A stretch of DNA of 61,592 nt, taken from NCBI GenBank assembly GCA_947178255.1, contig CAMWXP010000005.1, positions 1 to 61,592 on the forward strand. Reading direction: 5' to 3'. Below are positions 57,911-61,592 of the stretch, in pieces. Within the stretch, counting starts at the first letter, position 1. The number at the start of each line of letters is the position of its first letter. The DNA comes from an uncultured Clostridia bacterium. GTDB taxonomy: Bacteria > Bacillota > Clostridia > Christensenellales > Pumilibacteraceae. The translations under genes were made by a program, and so were the position numbers. The notes under the pieces were generated by a model that saw nothing but the letters and a program-made list of their open reading frames with translations, was not told where the DNA came from and did no database searches.

Positions 57911-58405
57911 ATGAAAAGCAAAGTTGAAAGAAAGAATACTAAAAAATCCGAGCCGAAAACGACGGTGAAAGTTGTTGCTATCAACAAAAAAGCGGCGTTC
58001 GATTACTTTTTTGTTGAAACCTTCGAGGCGGGTATAGCTTTGGAGGGATCGGAAGTAAAGTCGGTAAAGGCGGGCGACGTATCGCTGCGCGACAGCTTTT
58101 GCTTTATGGAAAAGGGCAACCTCGAGCTCAAAAACTGCCGTATAACGCCGTACAAGAACGTGGGCGCATTCGCTCCAGACCCTACTCGGACGCGCAGACT
58201 GTTGTTGCATAAGACCCAAATACAACGGCTGGCGTCCAAGGCGGCGGAAAAGGGCTTTACTATCGTCCCGGTTAAAATGTATATGAAAGGGAGATTCGTC
58301 AAGGTGGAGATAGCTTTAGCAAAGGGTAAAAAGAATTTCGAAAAGAAAAACGTAATTAAAGAACGCGATATCAACAGGACTGCACAAAGAGAAATATTCG
58401 GTTAA
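57911..58405 (+). CDS. smpB: SsrA-binding protein SmpB
   Basis: This 164-residue protein has the family core FVETFEAGIALEGSEVKSV, LRDSFCFMEKGNLELKNCRI, KTQIQRLASKAAEKGFTIVPV and the C-terminal KKNVIKERDINRTAQREI. It delivers tmRNA to stalled ribosomes. The N-terminus is about 15 residues longer than usual and basic. The SD AGGAAAATAGT lies within the end of mnmE, one base separating the genes. No tmRNA gene was recognised in this window. Confidence 0.96.
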   Translation: MKSKVERKNTKKSEPKTTVKVVAINKKAAFDYFFVETFEAGIALEGSEVKSVKAGDVSLRDSFCFMEKGNLELKNCRITPYKNVGAFAPDPTRTRRLLLHKTQIQRLASKAAEKGFTIVPVKMYMKGRFVKVEIALAKGKKNFEKKNVIKERDINRTAQREIFG

Positions 58406-58436
58406 TTCGGAATTTGGAATTATGAATTCGGAATTG
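58404..58436. repeat. GAATTCGGAATT-type repeat after smpB
   Basis: TTCGGAATTTGGAATTATG and GAATTCGGAATT directly follow the stop codon, as after the Nudix and PLD genes. Confidence 0.7.
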
Positions 58437-58588
58437 ATGATAGCTCAGGCAGTACAATATTGTTATAAAATAAACATCATTTGGCGGTTTTATACAGAAT
58501 TTTTACAAAAAATCGATACAAAATCGCGGGAAAATTATTTAAATTAGTTCAATTTTTCCGAATAAGAACGCTAAATAACGTATGAAAC

Positions 58589-58617
58589 TTGACACAATCG
58601 GCGAAATTTAGTATAAT
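58589..58617 (+). promoter_or_regulatory. Promoter of the acidic-tail membrane protein gene
   Basis: TTGACA and TATAAT are 17 bp apart, and GAGAGG precedes the ATG at 58643. Confidence 0.8.
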
Positions 58618-58642
58618 CTAACAAAAGAGAGGGTTATTAACC

Positions 58643-58918
58643 ATGCTTCAATATTTATGTAATGCTTTTAACGATCCGTCCAATCCGTGGTACTACGTGA
58701 TAGGATTGCTGTTTTTACTCGCCATATTCGGTGCGCTTGCCGTGTACGTCATTTTCAGCGGAAAAAAGAAGCCGGACGAGCAAAAGAAGGATGAGCAATC
58801 GGAAAATACCGACAAAGCTCAAACAAACGCCGAACAAGCGGGCGAATCCGAAACGAGCGAAACGAATGGGGACGTAACCGATACCGTAAGCGACAAGCAA
58901 GAGCAGAGCGACAAATAA
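58643..58918 (+). CDS. Single-helix membrane protein with acidic disordered tail
   Basis: This 91-residue protein has a hydrophobic segment at about 17-39 (WYYVIGLLFLLAIFGALAVY), then KKK and a tail of Glu/Asp/Gln/Ser/Thr (EQKKDEQSENTDKAQTNAEQ). It is probably inserted with the tail in the cytoplasm by the positive-inside rule. The layout recalls small YajC- or preprotein-translocase-associated proteins, but no motif supports that. Strong own promoter. Confidence 0.7.
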   Translation: MLQYLCNAFNDPSNPWYYVIGLLFLLAIFGALAVYVIFSGKKKPDEQKKDEQSENTDKAQTNAEQAGESETSETNGDVTDTVSDKQEQSDK

Positions 58919-59077
58919 TATTGTAAAAATCAATCGTCGACAACGTCGGCGATTTTTTGTTGCGCAAAATTCATGATAAAAATCCTGATGGGTAAAAACG
59001 TTGCAGACAAAAAATCAAGACGGTTTTACTCGGCGCGGCAGTCGGCGAACGCATGAATTTCAATACCCTCGCGCTCG

Positions 59078-59096
59078 ACTAAACCGTCGGTTTAGC
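59078..59096. repeat. ACTAAACCG palindromic repeat, copy 3 (inverted)
   Basis: ACTAAACCGTCGGTTTAGC, with ATACCC upstream and AAATCAGGATTTTT downstream, mirrors copies 1 and 2. Confidence 0.65.
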
Positions 59097-59201
59097 AAAT
59101 CAGGATTTTTGAGTGTTCCACGCGGCGTTTAAATCGCGTTGCGGACAAGCTATGAACATCATTTTGAGTAAAAATGTAGATAAGTAATAATATGTAGCCA
59201 C

Positions 59202-59330
59202 TATGCGGCGGTTCGCCTAGTCCTCTCCGCGTTGGTCTGGGTGATGGGGGTAAAGGCTTAACAAGTATCCCCATCATTTCGACCGAAGCGAGCGCAGCGA
59301 ACGAAGCGGAGAAATCTAGGCGTAGCCGCA
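59202..59330. repeat. Long modular palindromic element, copy 3
   Basis: TATGCGGCGGTTCGCCTAG at one end and CTAGGCGTAGCCGCA at the other. The right inner module contains a duplicated GAAGCGAGCGCAGCGAACGA stretch. Bases 58919-59353 hold no gene. Confidence 0.8.
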
Positions 59331-59353
59331 CCATTACTTTGAGCTAATACGAT

Positions 59354-59382
59354 TTGACGGAATGTACGCAATGTAGTATAAT
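59354..59382 (+). promoter_or_regulatory. Promoter of the DUF2207-like pair
   Basis: TTGACG and TATAAT are 17 bp apart. It precedes the ATG at 59456. Confidence 0.75.
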
Positions 59383-59455
59383 GATTATATCATTATCGGC
59401 GGTGCGGTTAGGCGCGCAAGCAAAAATAGACAAAAAAGGAAAAGCAAAATCGGTT

Positions 59456-60502
59456 ATGGCATTTTTGTCAAGCAACAATTCAATAATATACAACGGTTTT
59501 GCCGCAGGTATATACGGCTGCGTCGGGATTATACTTTTGCTTGCGCTAATTTTCGGACTGCGGGCAAAGCGAAACGTAAAAAAGGAAGTTGTTACAAAAT
59601 TGCCCGACGGTTTTTCGCCGCTCGACGTTCAGCGTATATTTATCGGCAAGACTTATCCCAGGCGACTGACCGCCGCGCTTATTACGCACTGGGCGCAAAT
59701 GGGATATATAAAGGTTAAATATTTATCGAAGCACACAGTACGGCTGACTAAAATAAAGGATATGCCCATGCACTTCGATAAGGACGCCGTGTTTTTCGAC
59801 CGCGGCACGTACGTGCGCGAGCGCGAGCTGTTTAAAGCGGCTATGAAAAAAGCCGCCGGCGGCAAGCCGATAAACATTCACATGCCGCTCGTGACAAAAG
59901 ATACGGCTAAAAATATATCGCAAATGTTTGCCGCGAGGGAAGACGAGGGCGTGTATTCGTCCATGCACTATACGTTGAAGGTAATAACTTTTGCGCTTTC
60001 CATACTGCCGTTGTTGCTTTCCGCAATACTGTTCGGCGCGCTCACCGGAAACTATATGCTGATCATGATGTTTTTTATGGCGGTGATCGGGCTTATAGTT
60101 TTGATATTCGTAAGGGGAATGCCCATTATTTTCAAAGCCGTTTGGTGCGGGATGTGGTTGGGAGCGTCGGTCGGCGGGTCGCTCGGCATATGGATAGGCT
60201 CGGGCGTGAACGATTATTTGGGCGTCATCTACGTAGCGGCGGCAATATTGTTTGTCGGTCCGATCGTGCTCATTCGGTTTGTCGACTACCGCGAAAAGAT
60301 AAATCTGTCCGATTATTCCGATTTGACCAATTACAAAAAGTATTTATTAAAGGCTTCTGCCGACGAGGTCGGCGACGATTACTATAACGCGCTGCCGTTT
60401 TTGCACACGTTCAATATTAAATGGATAGTTGGGCGCAGATATAAAGATCTGCCGCCGCCCAAGTGGTACAGCAACGATCCCGATAGAGAGGTCCTGCTAT
60501 GA
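59456..60502 (+). CDS. DUF2207-like membrane protein, first paralogue
   Basis: This 348-residue protein starts at ATG 59456, after AAAAAGGAAAAGC; frames starting at 59354 would begin inside the promoter. One membrane segment (GIYGCVGIILLLALIFGLRA) leads to KLPDGFSPLDVQRIFIGKTYPRRLTAALITHWAQMGYI. This is the winged-helix-like cytoplasmic domain at the end of DUF2207 proteins. Four further hydrophobic segments follow, then a soluble end (LPPPKWYSN). The usual extracytoplasmic beta domain of DUF2207 is missing. Its stop overlaps the next gene by 4 bases. Confidence 0.75.
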   Translation: MAFLSSNNSIIYNGFAAGIYGCVGIILLLALIFGLRAKRNVKKEVVTKLPDGFSPLDVQRIFIGKTYPRRLTAALITHWAQMGYIKVKYLSKHTVRLTKIKDMPMHFDKDAVFFDRGTYVRERELFKAAMKKAAGGKPINIHMPLVTKDTAKNISQMFAAREDEGVYSSMHYTLKVITFALSILPLLLSAILFGALTGNYMLIMMFFMAVIGLIVLIFVRGMPIIFKAVWCGMWLGASVGGSLGIWIGSGVNDYLGVIYVAAAILFVGPIVLIRFVDYREKINLSDYSDLTNYKKYLLKASADEVGDDYYNALPFLHTFNIKWIVGRRYKDLPPPKWYSNDPDREVLL

Positions 60503-61542
60503 AGCTTTGGTTATTTGTAATTTGCGTAATTATTTCCGCAGCGGCGGTTTTGTCGGCGGCAGTGCCGGTTATAATCGGCAAGCTCAAACTGAAACGCGCG
60601 TTAAAGCCGATAGAATTCTACCCGCCGCGCGGCTATTCGCCCATAGACGTAATGGGCAAATATTATTCGCATCGGCTGAGAGCGCACGAAATAATAAATC
60701 CGCTCATGCTGTATTGGGCGGCGCGCGGATTTGTAAAAATCGAAGAGGACTGCAAACGCGGACTTAAAATAACGAAGCTGAAAGATATCGAGCCAAACGC
60801 CGACGAAGACCAAATGACCAATCAAATGAAGAATAACTTCAAGATAGAAAAGGAGTTTTTCGACGGTCTGTTCGAGGCGAGCATAGAATTTTACACGCTT
60901 GCCGCACCTTCGTCCGTAAAGGACGTTAATAAAAAGCTGATGGACAGCTGCAAGGAAAAGGCGGAAAAAAGACGAAATTCAAGGACAAAGAAGCTTTCCG
61001 CACTCGCTTTGGTCTGGGCGGAAGTCTCGATTATATTAATAACTATAATAAATGCGGTTGTATTCGGCGGGGGCGGAATGTATGCAATGATGCTTTTCCC
61101 GATTATCGCAGTGATATTGATCAAGGCAATACCCAACGACGAGCCGATTGCGACAATGATAAAATACCCGTTTATCTGCGCATGGGGCGGGGTTCCGTTC
61201 GGCGCATTTTTGTCCTTTGCGCCGCTAGACAGCGCGATAACGTTAAGCATAGGCATGGCGGCGTCGGTCGCAACCGTCGTATTATCCCAGTATATCGACA
61301 TTCGCTCGGAAAGGGACATAGCGATTTACGGCAGAATAAGCGCGTTTAAACAATTTTTACTTGACGCCGAAAAAGACCAGTTGGAAACATTAATAGAAGA
61401 AAATCCAAATTATTATTTCGATATTTTACCGTATTGCTATATATTAAAAATTACAAAAATATTAAAATCAAAATTCGACGCCGTAACAACCGACGGCCCC
61501 AGTTGGTACCTCGGCGAGCTGCGCGACACACTTATGTTCTAA
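60499..61542 (+). CDS. DUF2207-like membrane protein, second paralogue
   Basis: The 347-residue protein has the same plan as its neighbour: a membrane segment (WLFVICVIISAAAVLSAAVP), YPPRGYSPIDVMGKYYSHRLRAHEIINPLMLYWAARGFV, further membrane segments, and PSWYLGELRD near the end. The ATGA overlap makes it translationally coupled. The pair probably forms a heteromeric membrane complex. Function unknown. Terminator at 61547. Confidence 0.75.
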   Translation: MKLWLFVICVIISAAAVLSAAVPVIIGKLKLKRALKPIEFYPPRGYSPIDVMGKYYSHRLRAHEIINPLMLYWAARGFVKIEEDCKRGLKITKLKDIEPNADEDQMTNQMKNNFKIEKEFFDGLFEASIEFYTLAAPSSVKDVNKKLMDSCKEKAEKRRNSRTKKLSALALVWAEVSIILITIINAVVFGGGGMYAMMLFPIIAVILIKAIPNDEPIATMIKYPFICAWGGVPFGAFLSFAPLDSAITLSIGMAASVATVVLSQYIDIRSERDIAIYGRISAFKQFLLDAEKDQLETLIEENPNYYFDILPYCYILKITKILKSKFDAVTTDGPSWYLGELRDTLMF

Positions 61543-61546
61543 ACGG

Positions 61547-61580
61547 AAAATGCACAAAAACGCCCGTTTTTGTGCATTTT
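61547..61580 (+). terminator. Intrinsic terminator
   Basis: AAAATGCACAAAAACG pairs with CGTTTTTGTGCATTTT, a 16-bp stem with a T-run. Confidence 0.88.
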
Positions 61581-61592
61581 TTATGCCAAAAT

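Noticed and set aside
58406-58640. A tmRNA (ssrA) gene after smpB.
   Set aside because: No tRNA-like acceptor, T arm or tag reading frame is visible in the gap.

Overview
The window looks like a chromosomal segment of a low-to-moderate GC, single-membrane bacterium of the Bacillota, probably an uncultured gut Clostridia lineage. The reasons are AGGAGG-type ribosome binding sites, tRNA genes with encoded CCA, lipoproteins with Bacillota-style lipoboxes, an NlpC/P60 wall hydrolase, a GH3 glycosidase, and the housekeeping set parB/parS, lepB, rsmG, mnmE, smpB and dnaN. The standard bacterial code fits throughout. The lineage is inference; no rRNA gene is present.

Layout. 1-10.35 kb is a mobile defence island: a large serine recombinase open at the left edge, a small ribbon-helix-helix-like protein, a seven-unit degenerate repeat array, a palindrome-rich control region, and a rightward operon. 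The operon encodes a nuclease-RecQ helicase fusion, a coiled-coil membrane-anchored peptide, an orphan protein and a three-gene ABC-3C system, and ends at a terminator. A decayed second recombinase end lies at 10.44-10.72 kb. 10.75-27.9 kb is ordinary accessory metabolism and regulation: radical SAM (SPL family), TspO, a cytidine-deaminase-like enzyme, GrpB, an AraC regulator, an RCK-type membrane protein, an AbrB-ABC exporter operon, a HAD phosphatase operon, a cupin-TIR pair, an SH3-NlpC lipoprotein and a DUF4832-type lipoprotein. 28.0-29.2 kb is a 1.2-kb islet at tRNA-Ala carrying an Mrr-like nuclease. 29.3-40.3 kb holds peptidase E, a YcaQ-like protein, a Nudix hydrolase, a DUF11/cysteine-rich operon, a GH3 enzyme, a RelA/SpoT-type synthetase and small membrane proteins.

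40.3-58.4 kb is origin-proximal in character: dnaN, a DtxR/MntR-like regulator, tRNA-Thr with a 0.2-kb insert, galE, ppa, a PLD-family synthase, a ferritin-like protein, parB with three parS sites, lepB, rsmG, an AT-rich gap with DnaA-box-like motifs (candidate oriC), mnmE and smpB. 58.6-61.5 kb encodes membrane proteins, including a DUF2207-like tandem pair.

How parts work together. The 3-10 kb operon is probably a co-mobilised anti-phage locus. A GC-rich double-hairpin element occurs three times. Two copies are joined to a duplicated tRNA 3' end (Ala, Thr) and one to the decayed recombinase end, so it probably marks integration boundaries. Several genes have promoters so close to the start codon that their mRNAs should be leaderless. 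Intergenic DNA is rich in dispersed palindromic repeats from 42 kb rightwards.
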